64,000 bases of DNA from Luteibacter jiangsuensis (GCF_030812295.1 NZ_JAUSSK010000003.1:779803-843802), one strand, 5' to 3'; shown: positions 24,172 through 32,576, numbered from the stretch's first letter. Numbers and translations are program-made. Notes: generated by a model not told the origin, from the letters alone.

Positions 24172-24187
24172 CCCCCCTTGGCACCAA
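24172..24187 (+). repeat. attR
   Basis: CCCCCCTTGGCACCAA, a copy of the tRNA-Leu 3' end that lacks one G. No tRNA body precedes it. It marks the right boundary of the element. Confidence 0.75.
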
Positions 24188-24228
24188 CAACGGTTTCAGC
24201 GGAGGCACTCCGTATCGAAACCACAGAG

Positions 24229-24254
24229 AAACCCGCCATCTGGCGGGTTTTTTT
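24229..24254 (+). terminator. Rho-independent terminator, probably the original tRNA-Leu terminator
   Basis: A 9-bp stem AAACCCGCC/GGCGGGTTT with loop ATCT is followed by a T tract, 42 bases outside attR. Confidence 0.85.
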
Positions 24255-24420
24255 GTGCCCGTAGAATGCCGGCCGATCTCACGGCGTCCCAGTGACCGAC
24301 GCGAATGCGCCACCTTTGGCACATGGCGAACGGGACACTCCGTGACAGCTTCACATTGCCTCTCGCGGCTGGTTGCGACGCCGGTTCCCGTACGGCGAGG
24401 CGGAACGCGTCCTTTTCGAC

Positions 24421-25068
24421 ATGGAGACAGGTATGTTTGGCCAGCGATTTCTTGTGATCTATTCAGGCGTCCTCACTGCGGTTTTTGCGGTGTCGATGCT
24501 GACGGGTTTTACGAAAACCCCTGCTACGTCGTTCGATGAGCTCAATGTGCAGCGAATTAACGTGCGAGAGGCTGACGGCACGCTTCGGATGATTATCACT
24601 AACGGCGCGAGAATGCCTGGGGTGATCGTCAAGGGCAAAGAACAGCCGAAGGTGGATCGACCACAGGCCGGAATGATCTTTTACAACGATGAAGGCTCGG
24701 AGAACGGCGGTCTGATTTTTGGCGGAAAGCGGCTCGCCAACGGAGACGTCGTGGATGCTGGAGGAAGCCTGTCGTTCGATCGCTATAACGCGAATGAAGT
24801 CGTGAAGCTCATAGGTGTCAACGAGAAGACCGATAGCTTCGCGGGTCTGGCCATCTCGGACAGCGAGGAAGGCGGTCCGAACCATCGACGTGTATGGGTG
24901 GGACGGTCCGATGACGGGTCGGCGTCGCTATCCCTGATGGATGCCACGGGGCATGAACGCATTCAATTGTCCGTGCCTGCCACCGGCACGCCCCGGATCG
25001 CGTTTCTCGACGAGCATGGCAAGGTCGTAAAAACCTTGAGCGGCGGTGGCGATTCCGGCCAACGATAA
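24421..25068 (+). CDS. Membrane-anchored hypothetical protein
   Basis: 215 residues from ATG 24421. One hydrophobic segment near the N-terminus (FLVIYSGVLTAVFAVSML) anchors a beta-rich domain of repeated short strands (LNVQRINVREADGTLRMIITNGARMPG, IQLSVPATGTPRIAFLDEHGKVV). Proteins with this INV-EPDG-LR pattern are frequent in Xanthomonadales and other bacteria without a known function. It is the first chromosomal gene right of the element and has its own terminator. Confidence 0.7.
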   Translation: METGMFGQRFLVIYSGVLTAVFAVSMLTGFTKTPATSFDELNVQRINVREADGTLRMIITNGARMPGVIVKGKEQPKVDRPQAGMIFYNDEGSENGGLIFGGKRLANGDVVDAGGSLSFDRYNANEVVKLIGVNEKTDSFAGLAISDSEEGGPNHRRVWVGRSDDGSASLSLMDATGHERIQLSVPATGTPRIAFLDEHGKVVKTLSGGGDSGQR

Positions 25069-25086
25069 CCAAAAGGGGCACAAAAG

Positions 25087-25109
25087 ACCCCGCTGATGCG
25101 GGGTTTTTT
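25087..25109 (+). terminator. Rho-independent terminator
   Basis: ACCCCGC/GCGGGGT with a 4-base loop and six T, 19 bases after the preceding gene. Confidence 0.88.
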
Positions 25110-25168
25110 GTTTCAGCATGATTCCCGTATCGAACTTCGCTCCGAAACATTGACGCGGCCGTGGAGTT

Positions 25169-26110
25169 TCATCGGATGGCTACCGGGTTGATGTTGACCT
25201 GGGTGGAACCGACGTAGAGCGGCTGGCCGAGCACGAACAGGAATTCCCAAGCCTTGTCGCGAACCAGTGCGCGGCTGTCGATCAGTTCCAGGTTGTAGAT
25301 GCCGCGCTTGGCGAGCATGTACTGGTTGACCGGGAACTCGTCTTTGCCATGTGGGTTCGGATAGACCTCGGAGGCCCACGTGTCACCGCCGAAGGCGACG
25401 ATGCCCTGGTCGGCCAGCCATTTCGCCGCTTCCATGCCGATGCCGGGTTCAACTTCCAGGAACTGCTGGTTGTCCTTGCCGATCAGTTCCAGCCAGCCCG
25501 TGTTGAACAGCACCACGTCCGCCTTGCGCAGGGTGATGCCCTGCGTCTTCAGCACGGACTGGATGTCTGCCACGCTGAACTCGGTGCCGCCCGGCACAAT
25601 GGTCTTGCCGTAGTACGCGGTCATGTCCAGCACAACGCCACGGGTCACTATCGGCGGAACCTTTTCCACGCCGAGCTTGGTGACACCATCGATGGTCACG
25701 AAATCGGCGGCGCGGTTGCCGTTGTAGTAAACGTTGTCGATGCCGATGTGGCCGATGCCGTTGAGCTGGGTGCCGACTCCGGTCCATGCGTTCACCAGTT
25801 CATCGTTGAAAGTGAACTTATTGGGACCGAGCGATTTGCCGGCCTGCTGGCCGACCTGCACGTTGTACAGACGGAAGCTGCGGTGGCGGAAGGCCGGAAG
25901 GTTCTTGTCCACCGGCACGGCCAGCGGGTAAGTCTTTCCCGTCTTGACCAGACCGACCGCCTGCCTGACCACTTCCGGGGTCAACAAGTTTGCGGCGCCG
26001 ATCTCGTCGTTAGGACCGTAGGATGAGGGATGGCAGTCGGCCGCAGGCGCAACCTGCATGGCCAGCGGCAATACGGCGGCCAGCGCGAGCTTTGTAAGGG
26101 TCTTCATCAT
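25169..26110 (-). CDS. Exported cyclase-family protein (kynurenine formamidase fold)
   Basis: 313 residues. A signal peptide (KTLTKLALAAVLPLAMQVAPAAD) leads into a putative-cyclase domain. The metal-binding HxGxxxD-type motif is visible as GHIGIDNVYYN, with the later FGGDTWASEVYPNP region typical of the family. Members hydrolyse amides or cyclic substrates, for example N-formylkynurenine; the substrate here is unknown and the location is periplasmic. The start overlaps the old yellow enzyme stop by 4 bases (ATGA), so it is the last gene of an operon with that enzyme and the aldo-keto reductase. Confidence 0.85.
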   Translation of the reverse strand: MMKTLTKLALAAVLPLAMQVAPAADCHPSSYGPNDEIGAANLLTPEVVRQAVGLVKTGKTYPLAVPVDKNLPAFRHRSFRLYNVQVGQQAGKSLGPNKFTFNDELVNAWTGVGTQLNGIGHIGIDNVYYNGNRAADFVTIDGVTKLGVEKVPPIVTRGVVLDMTAYYGKTIVPGGTEFSVADIQSVLKTQGITLRKADVVLFNTGWLELIGKDNQQFLEVEPGIGMEAAKWLADQGIVAFGGDTWASEVYPNPHGKDEFPVNQYMLAKRGIYNLELIDSRALVRDKAWEFLFVLGQPLYVGSTQVNINPVAIR

Positions 26111-27240
26111 GCTTCCAGGTTTTCGGCGGACTGCGCCAGCGTGGGGTAGTCGGTCAGGCCGCGCTCGTCGCCGCCGAATAGGGTGTCGCGGTCGTGCGGG
26201 TTGAGCGATGCGCCCGTACGCAAGCGCTCCGGCAGGTCGGGATTGGCGACGAACGGACGGCCGAAACCGATCAGGTCTGCCCAACCTTCACGCAATGCCG
26301 CGCGAGCGCGTTCGGCGTTGTAGTGGCCGGCGTAGATCATTGCGCCGGGGAATACTTCCCGGAGTCGCTGCTTGAACCCGACCGGCATATCCGGTGCATC
26401 GTCCCAATCGGCCTCGGCGATGTGGATGTAGCCCACGCCGATTTCGCCGAGCAGCTTCGCCGCTGCGATGTAGGTGGTCTCGGGATCGTCATCGAAGCAG
26501 CCGTTGAGCGTGGTCAGCGGGGCCAGGCGGATGCCGACGCGGCCCTTGTCGCCCGTGCCTTCGGCCAGGGCCTGCGCCACCTCGCCGAGAAAGCGCAGGC
26601 GGTTCTCCAGTGAACCGCCGTACTCATCGCTGCGTCCGTTGGCGCCGGAGTCGATGAACTGGTTGATCAGGTAGCCGTTGGCGGCATGCAGTTCCACGCC
26701 GTCGAAGCCGGCTGCCATCGCATTGCGCGCGGCCTGACGGAACTCGTCGATGATGGTGTGGATTTCCTCCAACTTGAGCGCACGCGGCTTGGACGCTTGC
26801 ACGAAACCCGGCTTGCCATCGCCCTCGGCGATGAACACGTTGACGCCCTCTGCCTGCAGGGCTGTGGAAGACACCGGGGCCTGCCCGTCGAGCAGGCTGA
26901 TGTGGCTCAAGCGACCGACGTGCCAGAGCTGCGCAAAGATGCGTCCGCCCGCGGCATGTATTGCCTTGGTGACTTTGCGCCAGCCGGCGACCTGCGTCGG
27001 GGTATGGATGCCTGGCGTCCACGCATAGCCTTTGCCGAGCGGGGAGATCCAGGTGCCTTCGCTGATGATCAGTCCGGCACCGGCACGCTGCGCGTAGTAC
27101 TCGGCCATCAGATCGTTCGGCACATCGCCGGGTTGGCTGGCGCGCGAACGCGTCATCGGCGGCATCACGATGCGATTGGGCAGTTCGAGGCTACCCAGGG
27201 AATAAGGTTGGAACAGGGGGTCTTGGGTATCAGGCATCAT
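26107..27240 (-). CDS. Old yellow enzyme family alkene reductase (NemA-like)
   Basis: 377 residues, FMN-dependent TIM barrel. Family marks are MPPMTRSRA, the substrate-binding pair in ELHAANGYLINQF (His-x-x-Asn then Tyr), NGRSDEYGGSLENR and the phosphate loop DLIGFGRPFVANPDLP. It reduces activated C=C bonds or nitro groups of electrophiles with NAD(P)H. Either of two adjacent ATGs (27240, 27237) may be the start; GGAG fits the second slightly better. It lies between the aldo-keto reductase and the cyclase in one leftward unit, which looks like an electrophile or xenobiotic detoxification set. Confidence 0.93.
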   Translation of the reverse strand: MMPDTQDPLFQPYSLGSLELPNRIVMPPMTRSRASQPGDVPNDLMAEYYAQRAGAGLIISEGTWISPLGKGYAWTPGIHTPTQVAGWRKVTKAIHAAGGRIFAQLWHVGRLSHISLLDGQAPVSSTALQAEGVNVFIAEGDGKPGFVQASKPRALKLEEIHTIIDEFRQAARNAMAAGFDGVELHAANGYLINQFIDSGANGRSDEYGGSLENRLRFLGEVAQALAEGTGDKGRVGIRLAPLTTLNGCFDDDPETTYIAAAKLLGEIGVGYIHIAEADWDDAPDMPVGFKQRLREVFPGAMIYAGHYNAERARAALREGWADLIGFGRPFVANPDLPERLRTGASLNPHDRDTLFGGDERGLTDYPTLAQSAENLEA

Positions 27241-27378
27241 GGGGCTCCGCGATAGGCGCAATCGCGCCGATCGGTAGGGTCTGGAAATGCGGTGACAGGT
27301 ATCCGGCGATCTCACGGAAAGTCTCGCCGAACGGGCGTCGGTCGCGGCGGAACCGCAGGCTGAAGAAGGTCTCCTTCC
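27230..27378 (-). pseudogene. Possible C-terminal remnant of a gene between akr and OYE
   Basis: Directly after the aldo-keto reductase stop there is a good ribosome-binding sequence (GGAAGGAG) but no start codon. An open frame (FFSLRFRRDRRPFGETFREIAGYL...) then ends at TGA overlapping the old yellow enzyme start. It resembles the end of a LysR-type regulator or another oxidoreductase neighbour and may be all that is left of a deleted gene. Weak evidence. Confidence 0.3.
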
Positions 27379-28182
27379 TCAGTCCCAGACGGGAGCCAGG
27401 CCTTCGGGACTGACTTCGCGCCCGTTGCGTTCCAGCAGTGCGATCCTGGTCATGTCGTCGGCGTCCAGGCGCAGGTCTCGGGCCAGCAGGTTGCTGGCGA
27501 GGTTCTCGCGCCGGGTCGAGGACGGAATCACGGCATAGCCCAGTTGCAGCGCCCAGGCCAGCGCCACCTGCGCCACCGTGGCCTGATGCTTGTCGGCGAT
27601 CTGCGCCAACACCGGGTCCTTGAGTATCTTGCCGTAGGCCAGGGTCATGTAGGACGTGACGGTGATGCGCTGTTCCTTCAGGAACGCAGTCAGCGTGTGG
27701 CTCTGCAAGTAAGGGCTGAGTTCGATCTGGTTGGTGGCGATCTCGTCTTTGCCAACCGCGGCGATGGCCTGCCTGGTCAACTCGATATTGAAGTTGGAGA
27801 TACCTATCTGGCGGGTAAGGCCCAGCGCCTTGGCCTCGGCCAGCGCAGTCATGTATTCGACCAGTTCGACGCCATTGCCCGGTGCCGGCCAGTGGATCAG
27901 GGTCAGGTCCACGTAGTCGGTACGCAGCTTCGTCAGGCTCTCGCGCAAGCTGGGAACCAACGTGTTCCTGGCGTAGTTGTCAGTCCAGATCTTGGTCGTG
28001 ACGAACAGCTCGGCACGCTCGACGCCGCTTTCGGCGATGGCCTGGCCGACGTCGGCCTCATTGCCGTAAATCTGCGCGGTATCGACCGCGCGGTAACCCA
28101 GTTCCAGTGCGCTGCGCACCGAATCGATGACGGTCTGGCCGGTCAAACGGAAGGTGCCGACGCCGAAGGAAGGAACGCTCAT
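27379..28182 (-). CDS. dkgB: Aldo/keto reductase (2,5-didehydrogluconate reductase B type)
   Basis: 267 residues, the same length as E. coli DkgB. The (beta/alpha)8 reductase signature residues are visible: Asp and Tyr in [13 protein letters not shown], Lys in VTTKIWTD and His in LTLIHWP, plus the NADPH-binding [14 protein letters not shown]. It reduces 2,5-diketo-gluconate, methylglyoxal and related aldehydes. The ATG at 28182 has AGGAG 6-7 bases upstream, so the TTG two codons earlier is rejected. First gene of the leftward akr-OYE-cyclase operon; the AT-rich stretch 28240-28300 holds its promoter. Confidence 0.92.
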   Translation of the reverse strand: MSVPSFGVGTFRLTGQTVIDSVRSALELGYRAVDTAQIYGNEADVGQAIAESGVERAELFVTTKIWTDNYARNTLVPSLRESLTKLRTDYVDLTLIHWPAPGNGVELVEYMTALAEAKALGLTRQIGISNFNIELTRQAIAAVGKDEIATNQIELSPYLQSHTLTAFLKEQRITVTSYMTLAYGKILKDPVLAQIADKHQATVAQVALAWALQLGYAVIPSSTRRENLASNLLARDLRLDADDMTRIALLERNGREVSPEGLAPVWD

Positions 28183-28338
28183 GATCAACTCCTGGAACCA
28201 GTGGGTTAAGTGATGGTTCGCAGTTTGCGGAGTTTACATTTGTAGATTAAGCCATGTATGGATTAAATATATTTGGTTTAAAGTCAATTATTGAGACGGC
28301 GCTGGATGAATGCAGGCGTTTGTTGCCATCCCGGCTCC

Positions 28339-28689
28339 TTAGAGCAGCCGGATACCAAACGGCCTGACAGCGAGCGCGAACAGGCCGAAGCTGGCGATCG
28401 TGACGAGTGCGCTCATCGCCAGCGCAGGCCAGAAACCGAACCGGGCCAACAGCGTCGGGAACAACAGGAACATGGGCAGCGTAGGCACCACATACCAGAA
28501 TGTGTACCAGGCATGGTTGGCGATCTTCTCGGCCGGTTGCCGTTCGACGTATAGCCAGACCAGGGCGAGCAGGGTGACAAGAGGCAGTGAGGCCAGCAGG
28601 GCGCCCAGGCGGTCGCTTCGCTTGGCTACTTCTGAAACGACCACGACCACCGCGGCGGTGATGGCGTATTTGGTGATGATCCAAAGCAT
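28339..28689 (-). CDS. DUF3147 family membrane protein
   Basis: 116 residues with four predicted membrane helices and the family pattern ITKYAITAAVVVVVSEVAKRSDRLGALLASLPLVT. Function unknown; small inner-membrane proteins of this family are widespread. It stands alone between the akr operon and the SDR gene, in the same direction. Confidence 0.85.
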   Translation of the reverse strand: MLWIITKYAITAAVVVVVSEVAKRSDRLGALLASLPLVTLLALVWLYVERQPAEKIANHAWYTFWYVVPTLPMFLLFPTLLARFGFWPALAMSALVTIASFGLFALAVRPFGIRLL

Positions 28690-28749
28690 GCGCAACTCCA
28701 ACGGGTGCTTAAGCATGCCATGCTTTCGAACGCGACCATCCGGCGGTCG

Positions 28750-29448
28750 CTACCAGGGCACGGTCCGGCCCATATAGTCCACGTAGTGGAGCCCGCCACG
28801 CCCTTGATGGGCCTCCATCGTATCGAGCAGGTTGGGAATGCTTTCCTCGATGCTCAAGCGGGCATCGGGGCCACCCATGTCCGTCCGCACCCATCCCGGC
28901 GCCATGAGAAGCAAGGTGCGTGGATCGCCGGCGTGCCGCGCGGCGAAGCTGCGCATGAACATGTTGAGCGCGGCCTTGCTGCCGCGATAGACCTCGTGGT
29001 TGCCGTTGGTGTTATTGGTCAGGCTGCCCTGGCCGGACGACATCAGCCCGATGGTCCCGTCAGGGCGCACCAGGTCCTGGAAGGTCTCGACCACTCGCAT
29101 GGGGCTCAATGAGTTCGTCACCATCACGCGGATGAATTCCTCCGTGGAGACATCGGCGATGGTTTCACAGTGGTCGTTCGTGACACCGGCATTCACGAAA
29201 AGGACGTCCAGGGGCCTGTCCGAGAGGCTGGCACGAAGGTTGGCGACCTGTTTCGGAAGGGTGGTGTCGACGACTTCGACGTCGAGTGCATCGGGACATG
29301 AAGCCGCGAGCTGGCGAAGCCGGTCTGTCGAATCGGCTCGCCCCGTGGCGATCACCTTCCAGCCACGGCGCAGGTATTCTTCCGTCATGGCGAACCCGAG
29401 GCCACGGGATGCACCGACAAGCAGAACGGTTTTTGGGGAGGTTTTCAT
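28750..29448 (-). CDS. Short-chain dehydrogenase/reductase
   Basis: 232 residues. The Rossmann nucleotide-binding site is LLVGASRGLGFAM, the NAG motif is LFVNAGVTND, and the catalytic set is Ser in MSSGQGS, Tyr and Lys in YRGSKAALNMF. It is an NAD(P)-dependent oxidoreductase of unknown substrate. It is divergent from a LysR regulator 121 bases away, the standard layout for a LysR target gene. Confidence 0.9.
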   Translation of the reverse strand: MKTSPKTVLLVGASRGLGFAMTEEYLRRGWKVIATGRADSTDRLRQLAASCPDALDVEVVDTTLPKQVANLRASLSDRPLDVLFVNAGVTNDHCETIADVSTEEFIRVMVTNSLSPMRVVETFQDLVRPDGTIGLMSSGQGSLTNNTNGNHEVYRGSKAALNMFMRSFAARHAGDPRTLLLMAPGWVRTDMGGPDARLSIEESIPNLLDTMEAHQGRGGLHYVDYMGRTVPW

Positions 29449-29569
29449 CGATCGGTCCTTAAGAGCGGTCTCCCCAGGATAGGGACGGATCGGATAGGCG
29501 GAAGGCGCGCGGGCCGCAGGTATTCGTTGCGCTGAACGCCTTGTCGCGGCGGCTGTCGTAGGATGAGCC

Positions 29570-30496
29570 ATGACCGAGCCAGACCTGAACCTGCTGATCG
29601 CGCTCGACGCGCTGCTTGCCGAAGGGAGCGTGGCGAAGGCATCCCGCCGCCTGGGGTTGAGCGACTCGGCCATGAGCCGGACGCTTGCCCGCCTGCGCGT
29701 CGTCACCAGTGATCCTTTGCTCGTTCGGGCGGGGCGGGGCATGGTGTTGACGCCGTATGCGGAAGTACTTCGCGGACGCACACGGGACCTCGTCCACGAG
29801 GCCGTCGCCATGCTTCGACCCCCGGTCAGCGAGACCGATGTCACGACCTTGCGTCGGACGTTCACGATCCGGACGAACGACGGTTTCGTGGAAGCGTTCG
29901 GACCCCTGCTCATCGCCGAAGCGGCAAGGGAAGCGCCGTGCGTGTGTCTGCGCTTCGCACCGAAGGCCGAGAAAGCATCGACGTACCTGCGCGAAGGCCT
30001 GGCAGATCTGGAGATCGGCGTCGTCGCCAAAATGGGGCCGGAAGTTCGCGTGCAGGCGCTATTTCGCGATCGTTTCGTGGGTGTGGTGAGGAGGGGGCAT
30101 CCGCTGGCCGCGAAAAAGAGCGTGACACCCGAGCACTATGTCGCGTTCGGCCATGTCGTCGCATCGCGCACGGGGCGTACGGCTGGCCCTGTCGACGACG
30201 CGCTCGCGTCGCTCGGTATGGACCGGCATATCGCCGCGGTGCTGCCGAGCTTTCCGGCCGTGCTGGCCGTGGTACGGACGTCGGATCTCATCGGTCTCGT
30301 GCCCGCCTCCTTCGTCCAGGCGATATCCCGTGGGGAAGGCAACGCCGGACCCCGTGCGATCCGTGCCTTCGAGCTTCCCTTGAGAACGCCTGGCATCACG
30401 GTCTCGCAAATGTGGCATCCGCGGCTGGATCGGGATTCCGCCCATCGCTGGCTTCGGAAGCTGGTGCGGGTCGCTTGCCGCGGCGAAGCGGATTGA
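29570..30496 (+). CDS. LysR-family transcriptional regulator
   Basis: 308 residues. The N-terminal winged HTH (DLNLLIALDALLAEGSVAKASRRLGLSDSAMSRTLARLR) is canonical, followed by a periplasmic-binding-protein-like effector domain (RRTFTIRTNDGFVEAFGP...). It probably controls the divergent SDR gene from the shared 29449-29569 region. Effector unknown. Confidence 0.94.
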   Translation: MTEPDLNLLIALDALLAEGSVAKASRRLGLSDSAMSRTLARLRVVTSDPLLVRAGRGMVLTPYAEVLRGRTRDLVHEAVAMLRPPVSETDVTTLRRTFTIRTNDGFVEAFGPLLIAEAAREAPCVCLRFAPKAEKASTYLREGLADLEIGVVAKMGPEVRVQALFRDRFVGVVRRGHPLAAKKSVTPEHYVAFGHVVASRTGRTAGPVDDALASLGMDRHIAAVLPSFPAVLAVVRTSDLIGLVPASFVQAISRGEGNAGPRAIRAFELPLRTPGITVSQMWHPRLDRDSAHRWLRKLVRVACRGEAD

Positions 30497-30553
30497 CTCC
30501 TCGCCAGCGAAGGCTTGTAGTCTAGGCATTCCCTCCCCGCTGACGGCACGCGC

Positions 30554-31186
30554 ATGCCTTGCTGCGATTGTGAATCCACCGGTGAATCGCTGGCTCGTTC
30601 CAGGGCGCAGCGGCGCGTCTTGTGGGCGGTGCTCTGCATCAACGTCCTGATCTTCGCAGGCGAGTTCGGTGCTGGCGTATGGGCGGATTCGACGGCGCTC
30701 CAGGGCGATTCCCTGGATAGCCTGGGCGATGCCCTGGTTTACGCGGTCAGCCTCGTCGTCGTCGGGCGCTCGTTGCGTTCGCGTGCGGGCGCGGCGTTGA
30801 TGAAGGGCTTCGTGCAGTTGCTGTTCGCGGGCCTGGTGCTGGCCGAGGTCATCCACAAACTCATCGTCGGGCCGGCACCTTTGCCCGGAGTGATGGCGGT
30901 GGCGGCGAGCCTGGCACTCCTGGGTAACAGCGCATGCCTCGCGTTGCTCACGCGGTTTCGTTCGCACGATATCAACATGCGCTCGGTCTGGTTGTGCTCG
31001 CGCAACGACGTCATCGGCAATGCAGGCGTGCTGGTCACCACAGGCCTCATCGCATGGACGCACCAGCCGTGGCTGGACTTGCTGTTCGGCGGTGCCCTTG
31101 CACTGCTATTCGCGCGCACCGGTGTCCATGTCGTATCCGTCGCCTGGCGGGATTTCCGTTCGCCACGGCCGATCGCGCACGGATGA
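30554..31186 (+). CDS. Cation transporter of the CDF family, short form
   Basis: 210 residues with six hydrophobic segments and almost no cytoplasmic C-terminal domain, so shorter than the usual ~300. Metal-site residues fit helices 2 and 5: GDSLDSLGDAL and SRNDVIGNAGV. The N-terminus is cysteine-rich (MPCCDCES), which may take part in metal handoff. Cation diffusion facilitators export Zn, Co, Cd or similar ions. Which ion is not clear, as the first His of the classical H-x-x-x-D site is replaced. Confidence 0.82.
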   Translation: MPCCDCESTGESLARSRAQRRVLWAVLCINVLIFAGEFGAGVWADSTALQGDSLDSLGDALVYAVSLVVVGRSLRSRAGAALMKGFVQLLFAGLVLAEVIHKLIVGPAPLPGVMAVAASLALLGNSACLALLTRFRSHDINMRSVWLCSRNDVIGNAGVLVTTGLIAWTHQPWLDLLFGGALALLFARTGVHVVSVAWRDFRSPRPIAHG

Positions 31187-31274
31187 GCGAGCCCAGGTCG
31201 CCTTTCTTCATCATCTGACTTACGATCCCCTTTCCGCTGCCGCAGGCGGCATGCGATTCGATCGGGGAGTGGCC

Positions 31275-31703
31275 ATGGCTGTGACGCAGGAACAACTGGA
31301 GAAGCTGTTCGGCTTCGCGGTGGAGTTCGCCCAGGACATGTTGCAGAAGAACGGCGAGTTCTATCCGTTCGGCGCGACGCTGGGACGGGATGGCCAGATC
31401 GCCGCGGAGGGTGGCTACGACGGGGACGACGACCACCCCAGCACGCAGGATGTCTACGTGGCCGTGTCCGATCGCCTGGCCGCCGCGGGTGCCGACGGAC
31501 GCATCCACGCCGCCGCCCTGGTGGCGAACGCGACCGTGCCGGACGAACTGGAGGCACCCTCGCGCGATGCGATCCGCGTGCGCCTGGAGGCGGACGGCTT
31601 CGCGCGCTTCATCTATGTTCCCTACGAGCCGTCGTCGGAGCAGTCCATTCGACTGTACGATCCGGTGCTGATCGACATCGATCCGGCCTTCTTTCCCGTC
31701 TGA
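31275..31703 (+). CDS. Hypothetical protein
   Basis: 142 residues, acidic, soluble, mixed alpha/beta (QEQLEKLFGFAVEFAQDMLQKNGEFYPFGATL, then RLEADGFARFIYVPYE). Similar proteins occur widely in proteobacteria and actinobacteria without assigned function. Stands alone; ends 14 bases before the convergent UBP zinc-finger gene. Confidence 0.75.
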   Translation: MAVTQEQLEKLFGFAVEFAQDMLQKNGEFYPFGATLGRDGQIAAEGGYDGDDDHPSTQDVYVAVSDRLAAAGADGRIHAAALVANATVPDELEAPSRDAIRVRLEADGFARFIYVPYEPSSEQSIRLYDPVLIDIDPAFFPV

Positions 31704-31717
31704 CGGCGGGCTCGTCG

Positions 31718-32068
31718 TCAGACGAGCAGGCGCTGCCAGCGCGGAGGCACGCGTCCCTCGGGGCCGGGCACCGGCTGGTCGACCGGGTGGCTATGCGGTG
31801 GCGCCAGGGCCGGGCCTTCGAACATATCGTCGTTACGGTAGTCGTAGAACCAGTCCTCGCCCGGCTCGAAACTCTGGATGATCGGGTGACCCGTTTCACG
31901 GGCGTGCTTGCTGGCGTGCTTGTTGAGCGAGTCGTCGCAGCAACCGATATGCCCGCACTGGGCGCAGCGGCGCAGATGGAGCCACCAGCTGCCGGTCTGC
32001 TCGCATTCGACGCAGCCAGTGCCGCTGGGCCGCGCCTTTGGGTCGATTCCGTCACTCTCGGTCGTCAT
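31718..32068 (-). CDS. UBP-type zinc finger protein
   Basis: 116 residues. Zinc ligands of the UBP finger are clear: CVECEQTGSWWLHLRRCAQC, then CC and two His clusters in NKHASKHARETGHPIIQSFEPGEDWFYDY. In eukaryotes this fold binds free ubiquitin C-termini. Bacterial copies are stand-alone proteins of unknown role. Confidence 0.9.
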   Translation of the reverse strand: MTTESDGIDPKARPSGTGCVECEQTGSWWLHLRRCAQCGHIGCCDDSLNKHASKHARETGHPIIQSFEPGEDWFYDYRNDDMFEGPALAPPHSHPVDQPVPGPEGRVPPRWQRLLV

Positions 32069-32149
32069 GGGTAACGCTCCGCGGGGTTCGTATCGATCCT
32101 ACCCCGGCGGCGAGGTCGTCCGCTTGTCCCCGCATGCCGTCACGAATGT

Positions 32150-32437
32150 TCAGAAGAGGTGGCCGGCTCTGCGCATCGCCGTGTGCTGCATGCTGTCCAC
32201 CGAGCTGGCCAGGAAGCGAAGGGCGATCCGCAGTTCCATCGCATTCGGGTAGCCGCAGGCCAACAGGGATTCGATGCGTTCGGCCGCGTCGGCCACGCTG
32301 AGGTGCTCGTGCTGCAAGGCGTGGCGTGCCACGTGGTTGGCGCGGAACTGGGCTTCGTCGTAATCGTGATGCAGCAGCGCCTGGAGCAGCCCAAGGGCCT
32401 CCAGAGATATCTCCTGGGCTGCCATGACGTAATGCAT
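32150..32437 (-). CDS. Hypothetical helical protein
   Basis: 95 residues if started at ATG 32437; ATG 32425 is also possible and neither has a clear ribosome-binding site. Entirely helical in appearance (LEALGLLQALLHHDYDEAQFRANHVARHALQ). The layout DEAxFRA then LERxxxLL loosely resembles the small protein at 14515-14796 in the element, perhaps only by shared helix composition. No known function. Confidence 0.55.
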   Translation of the reverse strand: MHYVMAAQEISLEALGLLQALLHHDYDEAQFRANHVARHALQHEHLSVADAAERIESLLACGYPNAMELRIALRFLASSVDSMQHTAMRRAGHLF

Positions 32438-32576
32438 CCGGCGATTAAGGCTGAATCCCGTGTCCGATCGCAATCAGCCATCTGGCCTACTAAAGGAATA
32501 CGCGAAACGACCGATGGGACGCGGCGGCCGCCTTAACGGCTATTCTTTGCACCATCCCCTCGACGCAGGATAGCGC

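Larger units (their letters stand above)
3772..24187. mobile_element. 20.4-kb element integrated in tRNA-Leu, phage-satellite-like, with TAG-recoded virion genes
   Basis: The element runs from the tRNA-Leu 3' end to an imperfect copy of it at 24172-24187. It encodes a P4-type integrase next to attL, a probable excisionase near the right end, AlpA, a replication module, two serine recombinases and an immunity-like HTH gene. It also carries three virion genes of the ejection-protein type, an ImmA/IrrE-PIN pair and small secreted proteins. Its base composition is visibly less GC-rich than the flanks. No terminase, portal, major capsid, tail or lysis gene is recognisable. A phage satellite or a prophage remnant are both possible. 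Boundaries are supported by the att repeats and arm sites; function is inferred. Confidence 0.85.

Noticed and set aside
3772..24187. CRISPR array
   Set aside because: The repeats in the element are short arm sites and iterons without regular spacer structure; none of the window has a CRISPR-like array.
24104..24380. Short genes on either strand around attR
   Set aside because: The frames are short, without ribosome-binding sites, and consist of att, terminator and intergenic sequence.
30059..31063. Long minus-strand frame across the LysR and CDF genes
   Set aside because: His/Arg/Asp-rich shadow translation; both plus-strand genes have clear family motifs.
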